This document shows positions 1 through 6,845 of a stretch of 9,131 nucleotides of DNA, one piece after another. Numbering within the stretch: position 1 is the first letter of the stretch; each line of letters opens with the position of its first letter. The stretch comes from Selenomonadaceae bacterium (GTDB lineage Bacteria; Bacillota; Negativicutes; Selenomonadales; Selenomonadaceae): NCBI GenBank assembly GCA_016286075.1, contig JAEERZ010000079.1, forward strand, positions 1-9,131, given 5' to 3'. Made by a program: the position numbers and the translations under genes. The notes under the pieces were generated by a model. It ran no database searches. It saw nothing but the letters and a program-made list of their open reading frames with translations, and was not told where the DNA came from.

Positions 1-113
1 CGAAGGCGATAATGCACCGCCCAACCGATAAGCACGCCAGCCGCGACAAACGCGCAGGGGCGCAGGACTAAATCGCGCAAAGAATGCCACGTCGAAAAAT
101 CAAAGGAAAACAA
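1..113 (-). CDS. Unidentified membrane protein, N-terminal 37 codons only (runs off the left edge)
   Basis: An open frame reads leftward from a TTG codon at 113-111 to the window edge with no stop. The start is chosen because a very strong Shine-Dalgarno, GGAGGAGGAA on the minus strand (130-121), lies about 9 nt upstream, and an extended -10 promoter lies just beyond it. The peptide begins MFSFDFSTWHSLRDL, then has an apolar stretch from about residue 18 to 33 (RPCAFVAAGVLIGWAV) that looks like a membrane segment or signal anchor. I do not recognise the family. A short head followed by a helix of this kind is seen at the start of several membrane proteins, including ComEC-like and AtpI-like proteins, but 37 residues cannot decide. 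It follows upp in the same direction but is separated from it by a terminator and has its own promoter, so it is probably a separate transcription unit. Confidence 0.6.
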   Translation of the reverse strand, partial: MFSFDFSTWHSLRDLVLRPCAFVAAGVLIGWAVHYRL

Positions 114-147
114 CCTGTTCTTCCTCCTCCAAAAAACTTCTTACCTT

Positions 148-156
148 AGTATAGCA
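148..156 (-). promoter_or_regulatory. Extended -10 promoter for the left-edge gene
   Basis: On the minus strand the sequence TGCTATACT occupies 156-148, an extended -10 (TG-N-TATACT). No good -35 is present at 16-18 nt upstream (a T-rich TTTTCT is the nearest), which is tolerable for an extended -10 promoter. It lies about 20 nt upstream of the GGAGGAGGAA ribosome binding site and just downstream of the upp terminator. Confidence 0.55.
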
Positions 157-185
157 TACCGCGCAACGGAAGAAAAATTTTTCGC

Positions 186-221
186 AAAAGAAAACAGACG
201 CCACAGAAATTGCAGCGTCTG
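186..221 (-). terminator. Intrinsic terminator after upp
   Basis: On the minus strand a 7-bp stem, CAGACGC (221-215) with GCGTCTG (201-195), encloses a 13-nt loop and is followed directly by TTTTCTTTT (194-186). It starts about 27 nt beyond the upp stop codon. It is the first clear terminator after the prfA-to-upp run and separates that run from the promoter of the next gene. Confidence 0.8.
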
Positions 222-248
222 CTTGACCTCAAGAATTATTAAAGTATA

Positions 249-887
249 TTACAACGTGCCGAAAATACGGTCGCCGGCGTCGCCGAGACCGGGGACGATG
301 TAGCCGTGGTCGTTGAGCTTCTCGTCCACCGCCGCCGTGTAAATCGGCACGTCGGGATGCATCTCGTTCACGACGCGCACGCCCTCCGGCGCGGACACGA
401 GACACATCAGCACGAGTTTTTTCGCGCCGTGCTTCTTCAGCATCGTCAGCGCCGCCGCCGAGGAGCCGCCGGTGGCCAGCATCGGATCGACGACGATGAA
501 GATGCGGTTCTCCGGGTTGGGCGGGAGCTTGCAGTAATACTCGATAGGCTTCAGCGTCTTCGGGTCGCGGTAGAGACCGATATGGCCGACGCGGGCCGTC
601 GGAATCAGGTTCAGCATGCCGCCGACCATGCCGAGACCGGCGCGCAGGATCGGCACGAGGCCGACCTCGTTGTCGGCGAGCACCTTCGCACGGCAGGGCG
701 CGACGGGCGTCTCGATGTCGACTTCCTTCAGCGGGAGATTGCGCGTAATCTCGTAAGCCATCAGCATCGCGATTTCCTCAAGCAGTTCGCGGAAATCCTT
801 GTAGGACGTGTCCTTCATGCGCATGCGGGTCAGCTTGTGCTGGATCAGCGGATGATCGATGATGTGGACTTTCAGGTCTTCGGACAT
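249..887 (-). CDS. upp: Uracil phosphoribosyltransferase
   Basis: The enzyme converts uracil and PRPP to UMP and pyrophosphate in cytosolic pyrimidine salvage. The protein is 212 residues, close to the usual 208-209. The PRPP-binding loop DPMLATGGS is at residues 134-142 and the C-terminal uracil-binding segment GDAGDR at 202-207, followed by the family ending IFGTL; the N-terminal RMRMKDT segment is also typical. The start is the ATG at 887 (MSEDLKV) because GGAGG lies 8 nt upstream; an in-frame start 17 codons earlier would overlap glyA and lacks that site. It is the last gene of the run, 23 nt after glyA, so it is almost certainly co-transcribed with it, and an intrinsic terminator follows. 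RpiB upstream works in the pentose phosphate pool that supplies PRPP. Family assignment is certain. Confidence 0.98.
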   Translation of the reverse strand: MSEDLKVHIIDHPLIQHKLTRMRMKDTSYKDFRELLEEIAMLMAYEITRNLPLKEVDIETPVAPCRAKVLADNEVGLVPILRAGLGMVGGMLNLIPTARVGHIGLYRDPKTLKPIEYYCKLPPNPENRIFIVVDPMLATGGSSAAALTMLKKHGAKKLVLMCLVSAPEGVRVVNEMHPDVPIYTAAVDEKLNDHGYIVPGLGDAGDRIFGTL

Positions 888-910
888 GGTTTGAACCTCC
901 TTGATTGATA

Positions 911-2158
911 TTATTCGTAGAGAGGATATTTTTTGCAAAGCGCGGCGACGCGGGCGCGCGCCTTGTCACGGACAGATTCGTCGTTGGGGTTGTCGAGGGT
1001 CATCGCGATGACGTCGGCGACTTCCTTCATATCGTCTTCTTTGAAGCCGCGGGTCGTCAGCGCGGGCGAACCGAGGCGGATGCCGCTGGTGACGAACGGG
1101 GACAGCGGTTCGAAGGGAATCGTGTTCTTGTTCACGGTGATGCCGACTTCGTCCAGCAGGTTCTGCGCCTCCTTGCCCGTCAGGTTCTTGCTGCGGAGGT
1201 CGACGAGCATCAGGTGGTTGTCGGTGCCGCCGGTGACGATGCGGAAGCCGTCCTTCGTCAGTTCGTCGGCCAGCACCTTGGCGTTTTTCAGCACCTGCTT
1301 CTGGTATTCTTTGAACTCCGGTTTCAGCGCCTCGCCGAGGGCCACGGCTTTCGCCGCGATGACGTGCATCAGCGGGCCGCCCTGGATGCCGGGGAAAATC
1401 GCCTTGTTGAACTTCTTGCCAAGCTCCTCGTCATTCGTCAAGATCAGTCCGCCGCGCGGACCGCGAAGGGTCTTGTGGGTCGTGGTCGTGACCACGTCGG
1501 CATAGGGCAGCGGATTCGGGTGAAGTCCCGCCGCCACGAGACCGGCGATATGCGCGATGTCCACCATCAGATACGCGCCGGCTTTCTTCGCAATCTCGGA
1601 GAGGCGCGGGAAGTCGATGATCCGGGCGTAAGCGGAGGCGCCTGCGACGATCATCTTCGGCTTCGTTGCCAGCACCTGCTTTTCCAGCGCGTCGTAGTCG
1701 ATGGTCTCCGTCTCGGCCGAGACTCCGTAAGGAACAATCTTGAAATACATGCCGGACATATTGACCGGGCTGCCGTGGGTCAGATGGCCGCCGTCGGTCA
1801 GGCTCAGGCCCATGACCGTATCGCCGGGCGTCAGCAGCGCGAAAAACACCGCCATATTCGCCTGCGCGCCGGAGTGGGGCTGCACGTTCGCATAAGCCGC
1901 GCCGAATACCTTTTTCGCACGGTCGATGGCGATCTGCTCGACGACGTCGACGCACTCGCAGCCGCCGTAATAGCGTTTGCCGGGATAGCCCTCTGCGTAC
2001 TTATTCGTCAGTACGCTGCCCTGGGCCTCCATCACCGCGCGGCTCACGATATTTTCCGAGGCAATCAGCTCCAGCTTGTTCCGCTGGCGCGAAAGTTCGC
2101 GGTCGATTGCCTCCTTCATCTCCTGATCCGTTTTTGCCAAAGTGTCCATCAATGCCAT
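911..2158 (-). CDS. glyA: Serine hydroxymethyltransferase
   Basis: This PLP enzyme interconverts serine and glycine while transferring a one-carbon unit to tetrahydrofolate, feeding purine, thymidylate and methionine synthesis in the cytosol. The protein is 415 residues, the normal bacterial length. Visible signatures are LIASEN near residues 31-36, the TNKYAEGYPGKRYYGG block at 51-66, HSGAQAN at 95-101, and TTTTHKTLRGPRGG at 224-237, in which K229 is the lysine expected to bind PLP. The start is the ATG at 2158 (MALMDTL): GAGGAG lies 7 nt upstream, which is too far for the in-frame ATG three codons later. The frame is open further upstream, but that part overlaps rpiB. It sits 40 nt after rpiB and 23 nt before upp, in the same direction. 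A weak AT-rich promoter candidate lies at the rpiB end. Confidence 0.98.
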   Translation of the reverse strand: MALMDTLAKTDQEMKEAIDRELSRQRNKLELIASENIVSRAVMEAQGSVLTNKYAEGYPGKRYYGGCECVDVVEQIAIDRAKKVFGAAYANVQPHSGAQANMAVFFALLTPGDTVMGLSLTDGGHLTHGSPVNMSGMYFKIVPYGVSAETETIDYDALEKQVLATKPKMIVAGASAYARIIDFPRLSEIAKKAGAYLMVDIAHIAGLVAAGLHPNPLPYADVVTTTTHKTLRGPRGGLILTNDEELGKKFNKAIFPGIQGGPLMHVIAAKAVALGEALKPEFKEYQKQVLKNAKVLADELTKDGFRIVTGGTDNHLMLVDLRSKNLTGKEAQNLLDEVGITVNKNTIPFEPLSPFVTSGIRLGSPALTTRGFKEDDMKEVADVIAMTLDNPNDESVRDKARARVAALCKKYPLYE

Positions 2159-2183
2159 TCTGTTTCTCCTCAACCTTTCCTTA

Positions 2184-2213
2184 TATATATGGAATAATTT
2201 ATTTATTCTCCAA
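2184..2213 (-). promoter_or_regulatory. Possible internal promoter for glyA-upp
   Basis: On the minus strand TTGGAG (2213-2208) lies inside the last codons of rpiB and, 17-18 nt later, an alternating AT run gives ATATAT or TATATA (2190-2184). The gap is unusually AT-rich against the GC-rich surroundings. The match could be chance, because AT-rich gaps often give -10-like strings. Confidence 0.3.
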
Positions 2214-2639
2214 TGCCATGATTTTCCCGACGCGCCGCGCGTGGCGGCCGCCTTCAAATTCCTGCGTGAAGAACGTCCGCACGACGTCCCCCGCAAGCTC
2301 CGGGCCGAGCACGCGGCCTCCGAGGGCCAGCACGTTGGCGTCGTTGTGCGCCCGCGCCATGCGCGCCGAATAGGCCTCGCCGCAAAGCGCGCAGCGAATC
2401 CCCTTGATCTTGTTCGCGGCCATGGAAATGCCGATGCCGGTGCCGCAAAGCACCACGCCGCGGTCCGCTTCGCCTGAAATCACCTTTTCGCAAACCTTCT
2501 CCGCGATGTCGGGATAATCGACGGAATCCTCCGTATAAGTGCCGATATCGTCAATCTCCGTGCCAAGCTCCGCGAGCACTTTCTTGACGCTTTCCTTCAG
2601 CGCCAGCGCGCCGTGATCGCAGCCGATCGCAACTTTCAT
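2199..2639 (-). CDS. rpiB: Ribose-5-phosphate isomerase B
   Basis: It interconverts ribulose 5-phosphate and ribose 5-phosphate in the non-oxidative pentose phosphate pathway, the source of PRPP. The protein is 146 residues, as expected for RpiB/LacAB proteins. It opens MKVAIGCDHGA with the phosphosugar-binding CDHG at 7-10. C65 in VLCGTGIGIS matches the catalytic cysteine of E. coli RpiB, and H98 in AHNDAN matches the active-site histidine. LacA/LacB subunits of galactose-6-phosphate isomerase share this fold, but the preserved cysteine and the housekeeping context favour RpiB. The ribosome binding site is modest (AAGG about 10 nt before the ATG). It lies 72 nt after the sua5-type gene. In Bacillus-like layouts a small tyrosine phosphatase gene (ywlE) often sits just before rpiB; there is no room for it here. 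Confidence 0.95.
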   Translation of the reverse strand: MKVAIGCDHGALALKESVKKVLAELGTEIDDIGTYTEDSVDYPDIAEKVCEKVISGEADRGVVLCGTGIGISMAANKIKGIRCALCGEAYSARMARAHNDANVLALGGRVLGPELAGDVVRTFFTQEFEGGRHARRVGKIMALENK

Positions 2640-2711
2640 TCCAATGCCGCCTTTCTGCGAATTCTCTTGTAAAAATCCGCCCCTACATTTTACTTCCCAA
2701 GAAAGTTGTCG

Positions 2712-3773
2712 TCAATCTATAAAACGAATTCTTCCCCCCGCCGCTTTTTTCAGGCGGTTCATGATGGCGACGCCGAGTCCCGCTTCCTCCACCGTCTCGG
2801 CGAAAAGCACGTCCGCGTCCGCATCGTCGAAATAGCGGAGCGACTCGTAAAGATTCGCGGCCATGGCCGAAAGGTCGCCCGCGTCGCCATAGACGGCAAT
2901 CCGCTTCGACGGCACCAGCGCCGAAAGCGCCTCCGCCAGTTCGCGGCTGACAATGACGCCGGGACGCTTGCCGTTTTCCGCAGCCTCTCGAACGGCGACG
3001 CAAAACGCGTCATAAAGTTTCTCACGCGGCGCGTCAATCAGCGTCAACGGCGCAAGCGGCGCATAATGGGTATACTTCATGCCGGGGGCGCGGGGGGCTT
3101 CCTCCTCGCGCAAAATCGGAGGGGGCGCCAGCTCGCCGAGGACTTCCGCGAGCATTTCCCGCGTGATCGCGCCGGGGCGCAAAATCTCGGCGCGCTCACC
3201 CGTACAGTCGACAATCGTGGACTCCACTCCAAACCTGCACGAACCGCCGTCGAGAATCAGCGGGATTTTCCCCTCCATATCGGCGAAAACCGCCGCCGCC
3301 GTCGTCGGGCTTGGCCTGCCGGAACGGTTCGCGCTGGGCGCGGCGATCGGAACGCCCGCCGCCCGGATCAAAGCCCGAGCAATATCGCTGTCCGGCATAC
3401 GGATTCCCACCGTAGACAATCCGCCTGTCACCCTCGGCGGAACCTCGTCCCGTTTCGGCAAGATCACCGTGACGGGGCCGGGAGCGAATGCCGCCAGCAC
3501 CCGCTCCGCCATTTCCGTGACCGTCGCCGCGCGGTCAATCATGGCCCGGTCGGCGACGTGAAGAATCAGCGGATTATCCGAAGGGCGCCCCTTGGCCTCG
3601 TAAATCTTCGCGCAGGCGTCCGCGTCAAGACCGTTGGCCCCGAGGCCGTAAACCGTTTCCGTGGGAAACGCCACGAGACTGCCCTCGCGGATGATCGCGC
3701 CCGCCTCATCAAAAATCGCCGAGGCGCTTTTTATATTGGATATTTTTTCGATTCTCGTCCGCAATTTCTTCAT
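2712..3773 (-). CDS. tsaC: Sua5/YwlC-type L-threonylcarbamoyladenylate synthase (two-domain)
   Basis: It makes L-threonylcarbamoyl-AMP from threonine, bicarbonate and ATP, the first step of t6A modification at position 37 of ANN-decoding tRNAs. The protein is 353 residues, the length of two-domain Sua5/YwlC proteins rather than the single-domain TsaC (about 190). The YrdC domain spans about residues 15-205, with FPTETVYGLGAN at 36-47, KGRPSDNPL at 61-69, APSANRSG at 145-152 and STIVDC at 185-190. The linker GMKYTHYAP (231-239) precedes the Sua5 C-terminal domain. The ATG at 3773 overlaps the prmC stop as ATGA, indicating translational coupling; an in-frame GTG three codons earlier is possible. 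It lies downstream of prfA and prmC, so three factors acting on translation are made together. Confidence 0.93.
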   Translation of the reverse strand: MKKLRTRIEKISNIKSASAIFDEAGAIIREGSLVAFPTETVYGLGANGLDADACAKIYEAKGRPSDNPLILHVADRAMIDRAATVTEMAERVLAAFAPGPVTVILPKRDEVPPRVTGGLSTVGIRMPDSDIARALIRAAGVPIAAPSANRSGRPSPTTAAAVFADMEGKIPLILDGGSCRFGVESTIVDCTGERAEILRPGAITREMLAEVLGELAPPPILREEEAPRAPGMKYTHYAPLAPLTLIDAPREKLYDAFCVAVREAAENGKRPGVIVSRELAEALSALVPSKRIAVYGDAGDLSAMAANLYESLRYFDDADADVLFAETVEEAGLGVAIMNRLKKAAGGRIRFID

Positions 3774-4630
3774 GCCTTCCACAATACGACGACCCGCTCT
3801 TTATCCGCCAAATCGCGCACAATCTCCATCCTGCCGAAGCCGCCGCCTTTTGCCATTTCCACAATCGACCCCGCCTGGGTTTCGCCGCACTCCACCGCAA
3901 GGAAGCCGCCGTCCTTCAAAAACGCCGCGCTTTCACTGACGAGGCGGCGGTAAAAATCGAGACCGTCCGCGCCGCCATCGAGGGCGATCTTCGGCTCGGC
4001 CCGCACCTCCCGGGGCAGCCCCGCGATTTCTGCACTGGGGATATACGGCGGATTCGACACGATTGCGTCAAAGGTTTCGCCCGACAATGGCGCGAGCAAA
4101 TCGCCCTCGCAAAAAACCACGCGCTCCGAGAGGCCGAGGCTTTCGGCGTTTCCTTTCGCAATCAAAAGGGCTTCCGTCGAAATCTCCGTCGCTATGATGG
4201 ACGACTCCGGAAGATAATGGGCCAGCGCCAGCGCAATGGCGCCGCTGCCCGTGCAGACGTCGGCAATCCGCAGCGCACCCTTTCCCTTCAAGCGCTCAAT
4301 GGCCGCTCCCACCAATGTTTCCGTATCCGGCTGGGGCACCAGCACGGCAGGCGTGACTTTGAAGGCCAGCCCCATGAATTCCTTCTCTCCGCAGATATAG
4401 GCCACCGGCTCCCCCGCCGCCCGGCGCTTCACCATTTCCCGATAACGAGCCAGCTCTTCGGCGGTCAGCGGCTGGTCGAAATGGACGTAAAGAAATATCC
4501 GTTGCTGTCCCAAAAGATACGAAAGCAGCACTTCGGCGTCGAGCCTCGGCGTTTCCGCGCCGTGACTGCCGAAGTACTGCTCGCTCCATTTCAATATCGA
4601 CCCGATGGTCCAGACCTGCCCGTCCGCCAT
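3770..4630 (-). CDS. prmC: Peptide chain release factor N5-glutamine methyltransferase
   Basis: It methylates the glutamine of the GGQ motif in release factors using S-adenosylmethionine, which raises termination efficiency. The protein is 286 residues, normal for PrmC/HemK. An N-terminal helical release-factor-binding domain (about 1-90) precedes a Rossmann methyltransferase domain with the SAM loop DVCTGSGAIALALA (124-137) and the catalytic NPPYIPSAEI segment, NPPY at 193-196. The block usually written PRPDTE reads PQPDTE here (99-104), with Q100 in place of the common arginine. The ATG at 4630 has AAGGA about 9 nt upstream. The gene starts 12 nt after prfA, its substrate, and overlaps the next gene by 4 nt. 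NPPY alone is shared with other N-methyltransferases; the prfA neighbour settles the assignment. Confidence 0.96.
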   Translation of the reverse strand: MADGQVWTIGSILKWSEQYFGSHGAETPRLDAEVLLSYLLGQQRIFLYVHFDQPLTAEELARYREMVKRRAAGEPVAYICGEKEFMGLAFKVTPAVLVPQPDTETLVGAAIERLKGKGALRIADVCTGSGAIALALAHYLPESSIIATEISTEALLIAKGNAESLGLSERVVFCEGDLLAPLSGETFDAIVSNPPYIPSAEIAGLPREVRAEPKIALDGGADGLDFYRRLVSESAAFLKDGGFLAVECGETQAGSIVEMAKGGGFGRMEIVRDLADKERVVVLWKA

Positions 4631-4642
4631 TTCATCCCGTCC

Positions 4643-5713
4643 TTATGATTGCGTTTGTTTCAATTTCTCCGCCCTGTCCGCCGTAATCAGCGCGTCGAGA
4701 AGCTCGTCCAACCCGCCGGAAAGCACCGCTTCCAGCTTGTGCAGCGTCAGCCCGATTCGGTGGTCGGTGACGCGCCCCTGGGGGAAATTATAGGTGCGAA
4801 TGCGCTCGCTGCGGTCGCCGGAACCGATCTGGCTCTTGCGGTCCGCCGCTTCCTCCGCCGCCTGTTGCTCCTGCGCCTGCTCCAAAATCCGCGCCCGAAG
4901 CACGCGCATGGCTTTTTCCTTGTTTTTCAACTGGGATTTCTCATCCTGGCATTGAACCACGATACCCGTCGGCAAATGGGTAATGCGAATGGCCGACTCG
5001 GTCTTGTTTACGTACTGCCCGCCGGCGCCGCCGGCCCGGTATGTGTCGATTTTCAAATCCTCGGCTTTCATATCCACTTCTACATCGTCGGCCTCCGGCA
5101 GCACAGCCACCGTCACCGCCGACGTGTGAATCCGCCCTTGGGACTCCGTGGCCGGAACGCGCTGCACGCGATGGGTGCCGCGCTCGTATTTCAAACGGCT
5201 GAAAGCGCCCGCGCCGTCCACGGAAAACGAGATTTCCTTGAATCCGCCGAGCTCCGTCGGGCTGGAATCTATAATCGAGACGCGCCATCCTTGCTTTTCG
5301 GCATAGCGCGTGTACATGCGGAAAAGGTCGCCCGCGAAAAGCGCGGCCTCCTCGCCGCCGACGCCGCCGCGAATCTCGACGATCACGCTCTTGTCGTCGT
5401 TCGGGTCTTTCGGCAGGAGCAAGATCGGAAACTCTTTTTCCAGCGCCGCTTTTTCCTCCCGGAGTCCGGAAAGCTCTTCGGCGGCCAGCGACTTCAGCTC
5501 CGCGTCGTCGGAATCCGCCAGCACTGCCTCGTCGTCCTCGATCTCCTTCGTCACGCGCCGATAATCGCGCACCTTTTCCACAATCGGGGAAAGCTGCGAA
5601 AGCTCCCGGTTCATCTTTTGCCATCGCTCCACGTCCGCCAGCAGTTCGGGATCGCCGAGCATGGATTCCAGTTCGCGATAATGATCCTCTATCGCCAAAA
5701 GCCGTTCCAGCAC
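4643..5713 (-). CDS. prfA: Peptide chain release factor 1
   Basis: RF1 recognises UAA and UAG in the ribosomal A site and triggers release of the finished protein. The protein is 356 residues, the usual length. A helical N-terminal domain (about 1-105) is followed by the conserved VEIRGGVGGEEAALFAGDL block (112-130). The stop-codon reading tripeptide PAT is at 187-189, in RVPATESQGRIHTS, which marks RF1 rather than RF2 (SPF). GGQ is at 231-233 in YRAGGAGGQYVNKTES; the residue after GGQ is tyrosine, where histidine is common. The start is a GTG at 5713, with GAGGTG about 5 nt upstream; an ATG 14 nt further up is out of frame. No frameshift site is needed, unlike prfB. prmC follows after 12 nt. 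Confidence 0.97.
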   Translation of the reverse strand: MLERLLAIEDHYRELESMLGDPELLADVERWQKMNRELSQLSPIVEKVRDYRRVTKEIEDDEAVLADSDDAELKSLAAEELSGLREEKAALEKEFPILLLPKDPNDDKSVIVEIRGGVGGEEAALFAGDLFRMYTRYAEKQGWRVSIIDSSPTELGGFKEISFSVDGAGAFSRLKYERGTHRVQRVPATESQGRIHTSAVTVAVLPEADDVEVDMKAEDLKIDTYRAGGAGGQYVNKTESAIRITHLPTGIVVQCQDEKSQLKNKEKAMRVLRARILEQAQEQQAAEEAADRKSQIGSGDRSERIRTYNFPQGRVTDHRIGLTLHKLEAVLSGGLDELLDALITADRAEKLKQTQS

Positions 5714-5737
5714 CTTCGCACCTCATACTCAAAATTT

Positions 5738-5786
5738 TTGAGGTAGGAAAGTAGGAAAATCCTACTTTCCTACTTTCTTACCTCAA
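5738..5786. repeat. Long imperfect palindrome built from 8-nt repeats, intergenic
   Basis: Between the DUF1385 gene and prfA, the arms 5738-5758 and 5766-5786 are complementary over 21 bp with one mismatch (5746 with 5778; a G-U pair in plus-strand RNA) around a 7-nt loop. The arms consist of the octamer GTAGGAAA, twice at 5743-5758 and again in inverted form at 5766-5781. Because of the repeat, 5743-5756 can instead pair perfectly with 5760-5773 (14 bp, 3-nt loop). A second palindrome, CTCAAAA-T-TTTTGAG (5728-5742), overlaps the left foot. On the plus strand the hairpin is followed by TTTTTT (5788-5793), like a terminator; on the minus strand, where the genes run, it is followed by AAATTTT, a poor terminator. 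It may be an mRNA processing or stability element, a weak terminator, or a small dispersed repeat. Confidence 0.85.
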
Positions 5787-5821
5787 CTTTTTTCATCGCG
5801 AAATAACAGGACCGTCCGTCG

Positions 5822-6769
5822 CTAACTTGCCGCGATCGCTGCCGTTTCCTCGACGGCCGGCTCCGTTTTTTCCGGCTCCGTGGGAAGGCCCATTCGCCCC
5901 TTTTCTTCCTCCGGCAGCACCGCCGCCAACGACGCGATGGCCACTTCCACCATCTCGTCCTCCGGCGGATTCGTCGTCAGCCGCTGGAGCCAGAGCCCCG
6001 GCAACGTCAAAAGCCGCACGACGGAATTTTTCGAGCGCGCCGCGAGGCGGATGAACTCATAGGAAATACCCGCCACTACCGGAAGCAGCGCGACGCGGCT
6101 CACCACCCGGGTCAAAAGGTCGGGCCAGCCGAGGAACGCGAATACGAAAATGCTGACCAGCATGACAATCAATAGGAAGGACGTGCCGCAGCGCGGGTGA
6201 AACCGCGAGCACGCCTGCACGCGCTCCACGGTCAGCGGGCCGCCGCTCTCGTACGCGTGAATCGTCTTGTGCTCGGCGCCGTGATACTGGAACACGCGAT
6301 AGATGCCCTCCATGCGCGAAATCGCCAAGAGATAGGCGAGGAAAATCGCAAGGCGCAATCCGCCCTCCGCCAGATTCAGCGCCACCGGCGACTCAAAGAT
6401 CGTGTGGAAAAACCGCGTCGCCCAGGTCGGGATTGCCACGAACAGCACCGCCGCCAGCGCGAAGGCAATCGCCATCGTCCCGGCCAGCTCCCCGTCGGAA
6501 AGCTGCTCGTCCTCCTCCCCCGCCATCTTCGCGGAATAGGACAGCGAACGCAGCCCCAGCATCAGCGACTCGCCCAGCGCCACTACGCCGCGCAAAAACG
6601 GCTTCTTCAAAATCGGGAAGCGGTCCGCGATGGAGTTCACGTCTCTGACTTCCGTCTCGATATGCCCGTCCGCAACGCGCACCGCCGTTGCCACTTTGCC
6701 CGCATTGCGCATCATCACGCCCTCGAGCACCGCCTGCCCGCCGACGGTCAAAGGTGTCTTTTCGCTCAA
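5822..6769 (-). CDS. DUF1385 family (YqhQ-like) integral membrane protein
   Basis: The biochemical function of this family is not established to my knowledge. The protein is 315 residues. It begins with the family signature GGQAVLEGVMMR (10-21) and carries HGAEHKT at 163-169 and HPRCGTSF at 191-198, histidine- and cysteine-bearing motifs suggestive of metal binding. Four apolar stretches, about 96-117, 136-152, 197-214 and 222-239, should span the membrane. The C-terminus (about 285-315) is a charged, Glu- and Ala-rich tail that looks disordered. The start is a TTG at 6769 (LSEKTPL) because AGGGAGG lies about 8 nt upstream; an earlier in-frame TTG at 6814 falls in the U-tract of the preceding terminator and has no ribosome binding site. 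This gene is commonly found between rpmE and prfA in Bacillota. The palindrome at 5738-5786 separates it from prfA. Confidence 0.9.
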   Translation of the reverse strand: MSEKTPLTVGGQAVLEGVMMRNAGKVATAVRVADGHIETEVRDVNSIADRFPILKKPFLRGVVALGESLMLGLRSLSYSAKMAGEEDEQLSDGELAGTMAIAFALAAVLFVAIPTWATRFFHTIFESPVALNLAEGGLRLAIFLAYLLAISRMEGIYRVFQYHGAEHKTIHAYESGGPLTVERVQACSRFHPRCGTSFLLIVMLVSIFVFAFLGWPDLLTRVVSRVALLPVVAGISYEFIRLAARSKNSVVRLLTLPGLWLQRLTTNPPEDEMVEVAIASLAAVLPEEEKGRMGLPTEPEKTEPAVEETAAIAAS

Positions 6770-6808
6770 CCGCTTCGCCTCCCTTTTCTGTAAAATCTCG
6801 AAATAATG

Positions 6809-6838
6809 AAACAAAGGGCAGGGCGTTCTGCCCTGCCC
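6809..6838 (-). terminator. Intrinsic terminator after rpmE
   Basis: On the minus strand a perfect 9-bp GC-rich stem, GGGCAGGGC (6838-6830) with GCCCTGCCC (6824-6816), has a 5-nt loop and is followed by TTTGTTT (6815-6809). It starts 7 nt after the rpmE stop codon. No clear promoter is visible between it and the DUF1385 start at 6769, so it probably terminates only partially, leaving rpmE more abundant than the downstream genes. That last point is inference. Confidence 0.8.
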
Positions 6839-6845
6839 CTTGCTT

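Noticed and set aside
888..938. Longer upp start 17 codons upstream
   Set aside because: It would overlap the glyA stop region and lacks the GGAGG that sits correctly before the ATG at 887.
905..2197. 430-codon open frame on the plus strand opposite glyA
   Set aside because: It is antisense to a full, conserved glyA; its His-, Arg- and Val-rich composition is what a GC-rich gene gives when read on the other strand.
2159..2296. 46-codon N-terminal extension of glyA
   Set aside because: The extension overlaps rpiB and is unlike SHMT; the ATG at 2158 has a well-placed GAGGAG.
2706..3953. 415-codon plus-strand open frame across the sua5-type gene and the prmC end
   Set aside because: Both real genes on the other strand carry all family motifs; this frame is Arg-rich and has no recognisable domain.
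4941..5732. 263-codon minus-strand frame overlapping prfA, starting at an ATG 14 nt upstream of the prfA GTG
   Set aside because: It is the +1 shadow of prfA, Arg-rich and without any domain, while the prfA frame is complete with PAT and GGQ.
5738..5793. CRISPR-like or tandem repeat array
   Set aside because: The repeats are 8 nt, directly abutting and inverted about a centre, with no spacers; it is a single hairpin.
6770..6814. 15-codon extension of the DUF1385 protein to a TTG at 6814
   Set aside because: That TTG falls in the terminator U-tract and has no ribosome binding site, whereas AGGGAGG precedes the TTG at 6769.
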